Assembly: GCF_039535785.1 (NCBI RefSeq)
Contig: NZ_BAAAXV010000009.1
Span: 558,001-622,000, forward strand
Direction of reading: 5' to 3'
Length of the DNA: 64,000 bases
DNA from: Nonomuraea helvata
GTDB taxonomy: Bacteria > Actinomycetota > Actinomycetes > Streptosporangiales > Streptosporangiaceae
In this document: one piece after another, positions 42,425 through 50,486 of the stretch
Layout: each line of letters opens with the position of its first letter
How positions within the stretch are numbered: position 1 is the first letter of the stretch
The notes under the pieces: model-generated
What the model was told of the DNA's origin: nothing
The model's input: only the letters and a program-made list of their open reading frames with translations
The model's database searches: none
Program-made: the position numbers and the translations under genes

Positions 42425-43201
42425 TCATGCGCCCAATGTTGCCAGCACGCGTTCGACCTGTCGCCCGAAGGTGCCCGGCGGATTGCGCGGGTGCTCGTGC
42501 GAGAGCAGGAACAGCCAGACCAGGGCGTGCACCTTGCGGCACTCGCGCAGCCGCCGCTCCACCGGCGGGCTCAGCTCGAACCGGTGCGCGATCTCCACCT
42601 CGCCGTCCACCCACATCGACACGTGCTCGGCCATCTCCGCCAGCTCGAAGGCCAGGTCGCTGCGCCCGGAGTCCTCGTAGTCGACGATCCGGACGCGTAC
42701 GCCGTCCCACAGGAAGTTCGCCAGGTTGCCGTCGCCCGCCCCGAACACGGGCGTGACCCCCGACTCGCCCGGCGACCAGCTCTCCAGCCACCGCAGGCCC
42801 TCCCTCACCGCCCGGTCCGCCGGCGGGTCGCGCGGCTCCCAGCTCGCGCCGCGCCGCCGCACCCAGTCGGCGACCGCCTCGAGCTGCCACGGGCGCAGCG
42901 GGACGGCCCTGAGCACGTCGGGCGGCACCGCCGTGTGCAGCTCGGTGAGCGCCTCGACCAGCGCCGTGACGTGTACGGCCGTCGCGAACAGCCCGCGCAG
43001 CGGCACCCCGTCGATCCGGGACATCGTCACCACGCCCGCCTCGTAGCCGATCGGCTCGGGGGCCAGGCCGGGGGCGTACTCGGCCAGCAGGTTCAGCGCG
43101 CGCCACTCGCGCTCGGCCGCGCCGGGCTTGCTGTCCATGTAGCGCTTGATGACCACGTCGCCGGCGAAGGCCAGCTCGTGCGTGTGGCGAAGGTCGGCCA
43201 T
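42425..43201 (-). CDS. APH-like phosphotransferase domain protein
   Basis: A 258-residue protein of the aminoglycoside/choline-kinase fold. The N-terminal VIKRYMDSKPGAAEREWRAL contains the ATP lysine. The catalytic loop is FGAGDGNLANFLWDG (family HGDxxxxN, with Gly for His), followed by VRIVDYEDSGRSDLAFELAEM with the metal Asp. The substrate may be a small molecule such as choline, homoserine or an antibiotic; nothing points to one. It converges on the aldolase with a 100-base gap that shows no clear hairpin. Confidence 0.78.
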   Translation of the reverse strand: MADLRHTHELAFAGDVVIKRYMDSKPGAAEREWRALNLLAEYAPGLAPEPIGYEAGVVTMSRIDGVPLRGLFATAVHVTALVEALTELHTAVPPDVLRAVPLRPWQLEAVADWVRRRGASWEPRDPPADRAVREGLRWLESWSPGESGVTPVFGAGDGNLANFLWDGVRVRIVDYEDSGRSDLAFELAEMAEHVSMWVDGEVEIAHRFELSPPVERRLRECRKVHALVWLFLLSHEHPRNPPGTFGRQVERVLATLGA

Positions 43202-43280
43202 GCCCGCATGCTAGGGCACCGGTCTCCCGACAGCCCCGGTGATCACCGCCGATTGGCCCCCGTGACCACGCACACCCTCG

Positions 43281-44477
43281 TCATGCCCCCACCCGTTTCC
43301 GCAGGAAAGTCCGCTCGACCTCGTTGCCCGCCCGCGCGATCGCCGCCTCGTACGCCGCCACGGCCTCCGCCTCGCGTCCGAGCCGCCGCAGCAGATCGGC
43401 TCGTACCGCATGGAACAGGTAGTAATCATCGGGCCCTTCGAGCAGCCCCAGCGCCGCTTCCGGCCCCTCCACCTCGGCCACGGCCACCGCCCGGTGCACC
43501 GCCACGACCGGTCCGGGGTCGAAGGCCGTCAGCAGGTCGTACAGCCGCACGATCTGCCGCCAGTCCGTGTCCCGCGCCTCCGCCGCATCGCTGTGCACGG
43601 CGTTGATCGCGGCCTGGATCTGGTACGGGCCGGGCGCGTTGCGCCGCAGGCACCGCCGTACGAGCTCCTGTCCCTCTTCGACGAGCGCGCGATCCCACAG
43701 CCCCCGGTCCTGCTCGGCGAGCGGCACCAGCTCGCCCCTCTCGGAGGTACGGGCGGCGCGCCGCGACTCGGTCAGCAGCATGAGCGCGAGCAGCCCCATG
43801 ATCTCGGGTTCGTCCGGCATGAGCTCGGCCAGCAGCCGGCCGAGCCGGATGGCCTCGGCACACAGGTGCTCCCGGACCAGCCGATCGCCGGAGCTGGCCG
43901 TATAGCCCTCGTTGAAGATCAGGTAGACCACGGCCAGCACCGCCCGCAGCCGCTCGGGCAGGTCGGCCTCCTCCGGGACGCGGTACGGGATGCGGGCGGC
44001 GCGGATCTTGCTCTTCGCCCGCACCAGACGCTGCGCCATGGTCGGCTCCGGCACCAGGAAAGCGCGGGCGATCTCCGCCGTCGTCAGCCCGCCGAGCAGC
44101 CGGAGCGTCAGAGCGACCCGCGCGTGCATGGCGAGCGCGGGATGGCAGCAGGTGAAGATCAGCCGCAGCCGGTCGTCGTGTACGGGCCCCACGTCCTGGG
44201 GCCCGTCGGCGGCCTGCAGCAGCGCGGCCTGGGCGTGTTTGCCGGGCCGCGCCGACTCCCTGCGCAACCGGTCGATGGCCCGGTTGCGCGCGGTCGTGAT
44301 GATCCATCCGGCCGGGCTGGGCGGCGCCCCGGCGGACGGCCACTGCCGCACCGCCACGCTGAACGCCTCCTGCACCGCCTCCTCGGCGAGGTCGATGTCG
44401 CCGAAGACCCGCACGAGCACGGCGACCGCCCGCCCGTACTCCTCGCGGAACACCCGCTCGACCGCGGTCTCCGGCAT
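43281..44477 (-). CDS. ECF42-type RNA polymerase sigma factor with C-terminal DUF6596/TPR-like extension
   Basis: A 398-residue sigma factor. Residues 1-75 hold sigma region 2 (FGDIDLAEEAVQEAFSVAVR, WIITTARNRAIDRLRR), and 110-170 region 4 (LRLLGGLTTAEIARAFLVPEPTMAQRLVRAK). The C-terminal 220 residues carry the DWRQIVRLYDLLTAFDPGPVVAVHRAVAVAE motif typical of ECF42. This extension regulates the factor in place of an anti-sigma. The ATG at 44477 starts five bases after the guaB3 stop. ECF42 genes usually sit next to a YCII/DGPF-domain gene; none is here. Confidence 0.9.
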   Translation of the reverse strand: MPETAVERVFREEYGRAVAVLVRVFGDIDLAEEAVQEAFSVAVRQWPSAGAPPSPAGWIITTARNRAIDRLRRESARPGKHAQAALLQAADGPQDVGPVHDDRLRLIFTCCHPALAMHARVALTLRLLGGLTTAEIARAFLVPEPTMAQRLVRAKSKIRAARIPYRVPEEADLPERLRAVLAVVYLIFNEGYTASSGDRLVREHLCAEAIRLGRLLAELMPDEPEIMGLLALMLLTESRRAARTSERGELVPLAEQDRGLWDRALVEEGQELVRRCLRRNAPGPYQIQAAINAVHSDAAEARDTDWRQIVRLYDLLTAFDPGPVVAVHRAVAVAEVEGPEAALGLLEGPDDYYLFHAVRADLLRRLGREAEAVAAYEAAIARAGNEVERTFLRKRVGA

Positions 44478-44482
44478 GAGCG

Positions 44483-45604
44483 TCAGCGCTGGATGGGGGC
44501 CACCACGACCTCGACCCGCTGGAACTCCTTGATGTCCGAGTAGCCGGTGGAGGCCATGGTCCGCTTCAGGGCGCCCATCAGGTTCATCGAGCCGTCCGCC
44601 ACGCTCGACGGCCCGTGCAGGATCTGCTCGAGCGTGCCGACCGTGCCGAACTCCACCCGCCGGCCCCGCGGCAGGTCCGGGTGGTGCGCCTCCGACCCCC
44701 AGTGGAACCCGTGGCCGGGCGCCTCGACCGCCCGCGCCAGCGGCGAGCCCACCATCACGGCGTCGGCCCCGCACGCGATGGCCTTGGCGATGTCACCGGA
44801 GGTGCCCATGCCGCCGTCGGCGATCACGTGCACGTAGCGGCCGCCCGACTCGTCCATGTAGTCGCGGCGCGCCGCCGCCACGTCGGAGATCGCGGTGGCC
44901 ATCGGCACGGCCACCCCGAGCACGTTGCGGGTCGTGTGCGAGGCGCCGCCGCCGAAGCCCACCAGCACGCCCGCCGCGCCCGTGCGCATGAGGTGCAGGG
45001 CCGCCGTGTACGTCGCGCAGCCGCCCACGATGACCGGCACGTCAAGCTCGTAGATGAACTGCTTGAGGTTGAGCGGCTCGGCCCGGCCCGACACGTGCTC
45101 GGCCGACACGGTGGTGCCGCGGATGACGAAGATGTCGACGCCCGCGTCGATCACGGCCTTGTGGTACTGGACCGTGCGCTGCGGCGACAGCCGCACAGCG
45201 GCGGTCACGCCGGACGCCCGGATCTCCTCGATCCGGCGGCCGATCAGCTCCTCCTGGATGGGCGCCGCGTAGATCTCCTGGAGCCGCTTGGTGGCCGCCG
45301 CCGCGTCGAGTGCGGCACACTCCTCCAGCAGCGGAGACGGGTCCTCGTACCGCGTCCAGAGCCCTTCGAGGTCGAGCGGCGCGAGACCGCCGAGCCGGCC
45401 GATCTCGATCGCGGTCGCCGGGGATACCACGCTGTCCATGGGGGCGACCACCACCGGCAACTCGAAGCGGTAGGCGTCGATCTGCCAGGCGATCGAGACC
45501 TCCTCCGGGTCCCGGGTGCGCCGTGAGGGAACCAGGCCGATCTCGTCAAGCGAGTACGCCCGCCGCCCGGCCTTACCCCGGCCGATCTCCACCTGCTGAG
45601 TCAT
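44483..45604 (-). CDS. guaB3: GuaB3-family IMP dehydrogenase-related protein
   Basis: A 373-residue TIM-barrel protein of the actinobacterial GuaB3 family. YSLDEIGLVPSRRTRDPEEVS opens it; VVAPMDSVVS and GGCATYTAALHLMRTG are typical. The loop that holds the catalytic Cys in true IMP dehydrogenase (GSICTTR) reads GGGASHTTR here, and the CBS domains are absent. Related GuaB3 proteins have been linked to GMP reductase-like activity; that role is inferred. It begins four bases after the guaB stop, forming guaB-guaB3 and perhaps including the sigma gene. Confidence 0.92.
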   Translation of the reverse strand: MTQQVEIGRGKAGRRAYSLDEIGLVPSRRTRDPEEVSIAWQIDAYRFELPVVVAPMDSVVSPATAIEIGRLGGLAPLDLEGLWTRYEDPSPLLEECAALDAAAATKRLQEIYAAPIQEELIGRRIEEIRASGVTAAVRLSPQRTVQYHKAVIDAGVDIFVIRGTTVSAEHVSGRAEPLNLKQFIYELDVPVIVGGCATYTAALHLMRTGAAGVLVGFGGGASHTTRNVLGVAVPMATAISDVAAARRDYMDESGGRYVHVIADGGMGTSGDIAKAIACGADAVMVGSPLARAVEAPGHGFHWGSEAHHPDLPRGRRVEFGTVGTLEQILHGPSSVADGSMNLMGALKRTMASTGYSDIKEFQRVEVVVAPIQR

Positions 45605-45608
45605 GAAC

Positions 45609-47090
45609 TTACCTTCTGTGATAGTTCGGAGCTTCCACGGTCATCTGGATGTCGTGGGGGTGGCTCTCCTTGAGGCCCGCCGCCGTGATCGGCATGAGCT
45701 CGCAGTCGGTGTGCATCTGCGTGATCGTGCGGCAGCCGGCGTACCACATGCCCTGGCGCAGGCCCCCGACGAGCTGGTGGGCGACGGCCGAGACCGGGCC
45801 GCGGTAGGGCACCTGGCCCTCGATGCCCTCGGGGATGTACCTGTCGTCGCCGCCGACGTCGGCCTGGGCGTAGCGGTCCTTGCTGTAGGAGGTGCCACCG
45901 CGCTCGCGGTTGCGCACCGCGCCGAGCGAGCCCATGCCGCGGTACGACTTGAACTGCTTGCCGTTGATGAAGATCAGCTCACCCGGCGACTCCTCGCACC
46001 CGGCGAGCAGCGAGCCGAGCATGACCGTGTCGGCGCCGGCGGCGATGGCCTTGACGATGTCGCCGGAGTACTGCAGGCCGCCGTCGCCGATGACCGGCAC
46101 ACCCGCGGGACCACACGCCCTGGAGGCCTCGTAGATGGCCGTGACCTGCGGCGCGCCGACCCCGGCCACCACCCGCGTGGTGCAGATCGAGCCGGGCCCG
46201 ACGCCCACCTTGACCGCGTCGGCGCCCGCGTCGACCAGCATCTGCGCCCCGGCCCTGGTCGCGATGTTGCCCGCGACGACCTCGACCTTGCTGTTGGCCT
46301 TGATCTTGCCGACCATGTCGGCCAGGCCCTTGGAGTGACCGTGGGCCACGTCGATGACCACCACATCGACCCCGGCCTCGATCAGCGCCTTGGCCCGCAG
46401 CTCCGCGTCGCCGCCGACGCCGATGGCCGCCCCCACGATCAACCGGCCATCGGCGTCCTTGGTGGAGAGCGGGTACTGCTCGCTCTTGGTGAAGTCCTTG
46501 ACCGTGATCAGGCCGCGCAGCCTGCCGTCGGAGTCGACCAGGGGCAGCTTCTCGATCTTGTTCTGCCGGAGCAGCGCGAACGCCTCGTCACGCGACACGC
46601 CCACCGGGGCGGTGACGAGCGGCATCTTGGTCATGACCTCGCGGACGAGGCGCGAGTGGTCCGTCTCGAAGCGCATGTCGCGGTTTGTCACGATGCCCAG
46701 CAGCGTGCCGTCCACGTCCGTCACAGGCACACCCGAGATCCGGTACGTGCCGCAGAGCCGCTCGACGTCGGCCAGCGTGTCGTCCGGGCTGCAGGTCACC
46801 GGGTTGGTGACCATGCCGGCCTCGGACCGCTTGACCAGGTCGACCTGCTGGGCCTGCTCGTCGACCGACAGGTTGCGGTGGAGGATGCCGATGCCGCCCT
46901 GGCGGGCCATGGCCACCGCCATGCGGGCCTCGGTGACGGTGTCCATGGCCGCGGAGACCAGCGGGATGGAGAGCGTGATGTTGCGGGACAGGCGCGACCT
47001 GGTGTCGGCCTCGCCTGGCTGCAGGTCTGAATACGCGGGCACCAGCAGCACGTCATCGAAGGTCAAACCTGTTTCGGTGAACTTGGACAT
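45609..47090 (-). CDS. guaB: IMP dehydrogenase
   Basis: A 493-residue enzyme that converts IMP to XMP, the committed step to GMP. The N-terminus TFDDVLLVPAYSDL, two CBS domains at about 95-205, VDVVVIDVAHGHSKG, the catalytic loop KVGVGPGSICTTRVVAGVG, and the flap YRGMGSLGAV are all present. The ATG at 47090 has GGAGGGGG upstream and matches family N-termini. It forms an operon with guaB3. A leader with alternative inverted repeats lies 150-215 bases upstream. Confidence 0.98.
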   Translation of the reverse strand: MSKFTETGLTFDDVLLVPAYSDLQPGEADTRSRLSRNITLSIPLVSAAMDTVTEARMAVAMARQGGIGILHRNLSVDEQAQQVDLVKRSEAGMVTNPVTCSPDDTLADVERLCGTYRISGVPVTDVDGTLLGIVTNRDMRFETDHSRLVREVMTKMPLVTAPVGVSRDEAFALLRQNKIEKLPLVDSDGRLRGLITVKDFTKSEQYPLSTKDADGRLIVGAAIGVGGDAELRAKALIEAGVDVVVIDVAHGHSKGLADMVGKIKANSKVEVVAGNIATRAGAQMLVDAGADAVKVGVGPGSICTTRVVAGVGAPQVTAIYEASRACGPAGVPVIGDGGLQYSGDIVKAIAAGADTVMLGSLLAGCEESPGELIFINGKQFKSYRGMGSLGAVRNRERGGTSYSKDRYAQADVGGDDRYIPEGIEGQVPYRGPVSAVAHQLVGGLRQGMWYAGCRTITQMHTDCELMPITAAGLKESHPHDIQMTVEAPNYHRR

Positions 47091-47482
47091 GCTGCGGCCC
47101 CCTCCTGCCGTTGCGCTGATTGAAGCAAGTCTAGGCCCTGCCTCCAAACCGCGTCGCAGCACCCATGGCCCCACCTACCTCGGCTGCTTCCCAAGTTTTC
47201 GACATGGGGATGCCGGGGGCACGATGACCCCCACGGTCCGTCGTACCCCCGGCATGAAAAGTGCCGGGGGATGGGCCGGTCGGTGATCCGTCCCATCCCC
47301 CGGCCACCGGCACCCGGGTGTGGCGGCGCTCCACGCCACCGAACCCCCCTCCGCGTCCTGATGGCCGGTGCCACCGCAGCCCTTGCAGGATGCCGACGCT
47401 AGGTAAAGAGTGCGTTACGGAACGGAACAACGCAATGCGAAAAGGTGCAAGTTCATGAAGTTGCACCTCGCCCCCGCCAGTC
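47091..47482 (-). promoter_or_regulatory. guaB leader/intergenic region with competing inverted repeats
   Basis: A 392-base gap between guaB and a divergent regulator gene. CCGGGGGATGGG at 47264-47275 pairs with CCCATCCCCCGG at 47292-47303 (12 bp). TGCCGGGGG at 47262-47270 also pairs with CCCCCGGCA at 47246-47254, and the same element recurs at 47211-47219. The pairings share bases and so exclude each other. The stretch at 47400-47465 is A/T-richer and may hold promoters. No purine riboswitch core is recognisable. Confidence 0.6.
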
Positions 47483-47560
47483 ATGACAACGGGGGGACAC
47501 GAGCGTATTGCGGGGTTATTCTCACGGCACGCCCGTGTCCCCCCGACGGAGCCGCCCCGC

Positions 47561-48574
47561 ATGCGCAACCAGTCGCCTACAGTGTCTGACCCCTTCGAGA
47601 CGCTGGGCCTAGACCCGGCGCAGACCGCCCTGTACTCCGCGGTGCTGCGCCTGCATCGAGCGACCATCACCGATCTCGCCCTGGCCATGGACGGTCCCGT
47701 CGAGAAGGTCGGCCGCCAGCTCGACGACCTCGTCAAGCTGGGCGTGATCGACGAGCAGTCGGGGGAGTACCTGGCCAGACACCCCGCGGCGGCTCTAGGC
47801 CGGATGATCGCCGAGCGGCTCGACCGGCTGGCGGAGGAGAGCCGCAGGATCGACAGCGCGCTCGGCTCGATCCGGTCGCTGATCCGCGATTACGACGCCG
47901 GGCGCGACTACCAGAGCGGCACCTTCACGGTGGAGATGGTGAACGGGGCGGACGTGCTGTACGAGAGCGTGGTCGGCCTTGCCGTGCAGTCCCCGCCGGC
48001 GGAACTGATGACCGCCCTTCCGGACGAGCGCACCATGACCGACTTTGCCCGGAAATTTGCGGATACGTGGATTGATGCGCAGAAACGAGAGCTTCTGGCG
48101 GTTCATGCGATCGTGCCGGTGTCCACCCTGGTGCTGCCCGGCGTACGCGATCAGCTCACCCGCCTGCTCGACGCCGGCGGCAAGGTACGCACGCTGGACC
48201 GGGTGCCGAGCTGGTTCATGACAGCGGGGTCGGAGGTCGCGGGGCTGCCCCCGTTCTGGGGCGGCAACCTGCCCGATCACGCGTACAACTTCTATCTCGT
48301 ACGCACGCCCGTCGTCGTGGGCCTGCTGCGGACCCTCTTCAGGGAGCTGTGGGCCAGGGCCGTGCCGCTGCCGTGGAGCGGCCGCAGGAGCGAGGGGATG
48401 GTCCAGGTCCTCCGCCTGGCGGCCCAGGGCATGTGCGACGACTCCATAGCCCGCCAGCTAGGTGTTTCGGTCCGTACGGTCAGGGCGAGATTCGCGGACG
48501 CCATGACGGAATTGGGCGCTCAATCCCGCTTCCACGCAGGCGTGGAAGCCGCCAGACGCGGATGGCTGAGGTAA
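47561..48574 (+). CDS. TrmB/LuxR-type helix-turn-helix regulator
   Basis: About 337 residues from ATG 47561 (MRNQSPTVSDPFETLG); an ATG at 47483 or a GTG at 47582 are alternatives with no clear ribosome site. The N-terminus (QTALYSAVLRLHRATITDLALAMDGPVEKVGRQLDDLVKLGV) is a TrmB-like winged helix. A central domain of unknown ligand follows, and the C-terminus is a LuxR helix-turn-helix (VLRLAAQGMCDDSIARQLGVSVRTVRARFADAM). Many actinobacteria keep such regulators in large families. It is divergent from guaB and may or may not act on it. Confidence 0.8.
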   Translation: MRNQSPTVSDPFETLGLDPAQTALYSAVLRLHRATITDLALAMDGPVEKVGRQLDDLVKLGVIDEQSGEYLARHPAAALGRMIAERLDRLAEESRRIDSALGSIRSLIRDYDAGRDYQSGTFTVEMVNGADVLYESVVGLAVQSPPAELMTALPDERTMTDFARKFADTWIDAQKRELLAVHAIVPVSTLVLPGVRDQLTRLLDAGGKVRTLDRVPSWFMTAGSEVAGLPPFWGGNLPDHAYNFYLVRTPVVVGLLRTLFRELWARAVPLPWSGRRSEGMVQVLRLAAQGMCDDSIARQLGVSVRTVRARFADAMTELGAQSRFHAGVEAARRGWLR

Positions 48575-48613
48575 TGTCCACCGCTCGGGCCGCTTCGGTC
48601 ATATGGTGGGAAG

Positions 48614-48991
48614 GTGCTGGAAGACGTCCCCCGCGACCCGTTCGCGGACGACCCGAACGACCCTTCCTCGGCGATGGGCGCGCTCGACGACGCCGAGCCA
48701 CTCACCGCGGCCGAGCGTGACGAGGCCATCACGGACCTCGCCGACGTCGAGGTCTTTCGCTCCCTGCTCGAACCGCAGGGAGTGCTGGGTCTCGTACTCG
48801 ACTGCCCTGAATGCGGCGAGCAGCACTTCTTCGACTGGGAGCTGCTGCGCGGCAACCTACGACAAATGATCGAGAAGGGCCAGCCGCAGGTCCACGAGCC
48901 GGCCTTTCACCCGGACCCGGCGGACTACGTCAGCTGGGAGTACGCCAGAGGCTATGTCGACGGCGTCATCGACACGGAGGAGCGCCGCTGA
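48614..48991 (+). CDS. DUF5319 protein
   Basis: A 125-residue acidic protein. DPFADDPNDPSSAM opens it, GLVLDCPECGEQHFFDWELL supplies a CxxC pair that may bind metal, and VSWEYARGYVDGVID closes it. This is the conserved DUF5319 family found by guaB and sigD in actinobacteria; function is unknown. It starts at GTG 48614, directly after GGGAAG. Its 3' end overlaps a small opposite-strand ORF by 40 bases. Confidence 0.88.
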   Translation: MLEDVPRDPFADDPNDPSSAMGALDDAEPLTAAERDEAITDLADVEVFRSLLEPQGVLGLVLDCPECGEQHFFDWELLRGNLRQMIEKGQPQVHEPAFHPDPADYVSWEYARGYVDGVIDTEERR

Positions 48992-49104
48992 CCGACATCA
49001 TCGAGCAGCGCGGCCAGCAGCCGCGCCGCTGGATCGCCTGAGTCAGGCATCTCTCCACGACCGAGCGCATCGAGCAGCGCGTCGGTCTCTTCCTCTGGCG
49101 TCAA
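48952..49104 (-). CDS. Truncated anti-sigma-D (RsdA) N-terminal sigma-binding peptide
   Basis: A 50-residue ORF not reported by a length cut-off. It starts at TTG 49104, overlapping the sigD stop (TTGA), and ends at 48952. Residues 6-36, ETDALLDALGRGEMPDSG then PAARLLAALLDDVG, resemble the sigma-binding N-terminus of RsdA anti-sigma factors, which read DLLLDALA... and DDALAALLGQWRDDL. The usual transmembrane helix and outside domain are missing. It may be a remnant, or a soluble peptide inhibitor. The stop-start coupling to sigD supports translation. The call rests on pattern memory of the family. Confidence 0.5.
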   Translation of the reverse strand: MTPEEETDALLDALGRGEMPDSGDPAARLLAALLDDVGQRRSSVSMTPST

Positions 49105-49766
49105 GCCGACTCCAGCTCGGCCATCTGCCGCAACCTGGCCAGCGCCCGATGCTGGGCGACGCGGACCGCACCCGGTGACATACCGAGTACATTACCGGTC
49201 TCCTCGGCAGACAACCCCGACACCACCCGCAACAGCAGCAACTCGCGCTGATTCTCGGGCAGCCGGGCCAGCAGCCGCCGCGCGTGCTCGACCTCGATGT
49301 AGCGGACCACCGTCTCCTCGGGCCCCGGCCCGTCGTCCGGGCCGTCGGGCAGATCCTGAGTAGGTACGGCCGAGCGCACCGAACTCCGCAGCGCGTCGGC
49401 CACTTTGTGCGAGGCGATCCCGAACACGAAGGAGGCGAACGGCCGCCCCATGTCCCGGTATCGCGGCAGCGCGGACAGGACCGCGATGCACACCTCCTGG
49501 GCTACGTCATCGGCAATGTGATATTGCCCTGAAACCCTGCCCAGCCGGGCGCGGCAATACCGCACCACCATCGGACGCAACTCACCGAGCAGAGATTCGA
49601 TCGCACTGCGATCCCCCTGCACGGCGAGGCTCGTCAGTTCCCTAAGGTCGGAGTCATCCGTCCGTGCCGGAAGTCTCGACGCGAGCCTTACCCCAATTTT
49701 GGCGTCGGCGACGCTTCCCTCGCTCACGATAGGCATGATGCCCGCACTGATCCGACCTGTCGTCAT
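49101..49766 (-). CDS. shbA: RNA polymerase sigma factor SigD/ShbA-type
   Basis: A 221-residue sigma-70-family factor. Region 2 is QYHIADDVAQEVCIAVLSALPRYRDMGRPFASFVFGIASHKVADALR. Region 4 is LPENQRELLLLRVVSGLSAEETGNVLGMSPGAVRVAQHRALARLRQ. The locus next to DUF5319, guaB and guaB3 is the location of sigD in mycobacteria and of shbA in Streptomyces, where it transcribes the principal sigma gene. The start may be ATG 49766 or 49736. The downstream anti-sigma partner appears truncated. Confidence 0.88.
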   Translation of the reverse strand: MTTGRISAGIMPIVSEGSVADAKIGVRLASRLPARTDDSDLRELTSLAVQGDRSAIESLLGELRPMVVRYCRARLGRVSGQYHIADDVAQEVCIAVLSALPRYRDMGRPFASFVFGIASHKVADALRSSVRSAVPTQDLPDGPDDGPGPEETVVRYIEVEHARRLLARLPENQRELLLLRVVSGLSAEETGNVLGMSPGAVRVAQHRALARLRQMAELESA

Positions 49767-50486
49767 GGCGAACGGCTACGGATTGGTCACATTGACGCGA
49801 CGATAACCACGAGTAATCAACTGACCACACTAAGCCTTAATCGCTGACATAATGTTTCATCCCATAACCCGCAATGTACGACAATTGTCAGATCGCAGAC
49901 GCTTATCCCCCACTCCCGGTTTACTCCAATATTCCACCTTTTCCCCCACTTCTCCCCAAGCCGCCAGAACCAATCCGCCCGGCGCCCGGGCACCCCAGGA
50001 GCGCCCGGGACGGAAACCCACGGCCCTCCGCACGGGATGCGCTCCGCGCAGCGTGGGCTCCAGGCAGCGCCTCCCAAGGGGGCACGCCCCCTTTCGATCC
50101 CCCAGAGGCAAGTCCTCGCTTGGGGCGCGCTTCGCGCGACAGGAGCTCGGGCAGGGGGTTGATACTGGTGAGGCCGCCTATTCAACTGTCGCAAGTCATC
50201 GTTGAAGATGAGCTCCGCCGTGACGGTGCGTGCTCTCCGGCGGCGCATCGGTCCATGCGCCGCCGTTCTCGTTGAGGGTTCGAGGTGGCCTTGTCGTGGT
50301 AGCCAGTGCCGTCTGCGAGCCACGTCTTCGTGCGTGTTCCCACGTCATAGCACCGTGATGCCCTTCATGATCCCGCTGCAGATCACGCGCCGCGTAGTCA
50401 CCACGACGGCCAGGCCGAACTCGGGCATCCAGCGGTCATCGCCGGCATCGTGCAACGACCCCTGCTGTGGGGCAGGAAGGTCGTGG
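49767..50486. other. 720-base non-coding region with repeats
   Basis: No supported gene. The left 150 bases are A/T-richer, contain the palindrome GACAATTGTC and probably the shbA promoter. Bases 49990-50150 hold inverted and direct repeats: GCGCCCGGG twice, and AAGGGGGC followed by GCCCCCTT around an ACG loop. Such G/C-rich segments look like dispersed intergenic repeats. A search against the rest of the genome would show this. Confidence 0.5.

Noticed and set aside
47091..47482. A guanine/purine riboswitch before guaB
   Set aside because: The conserved purine-riboswitch core was not found; the region shows only G/C-rich inverted repeats.
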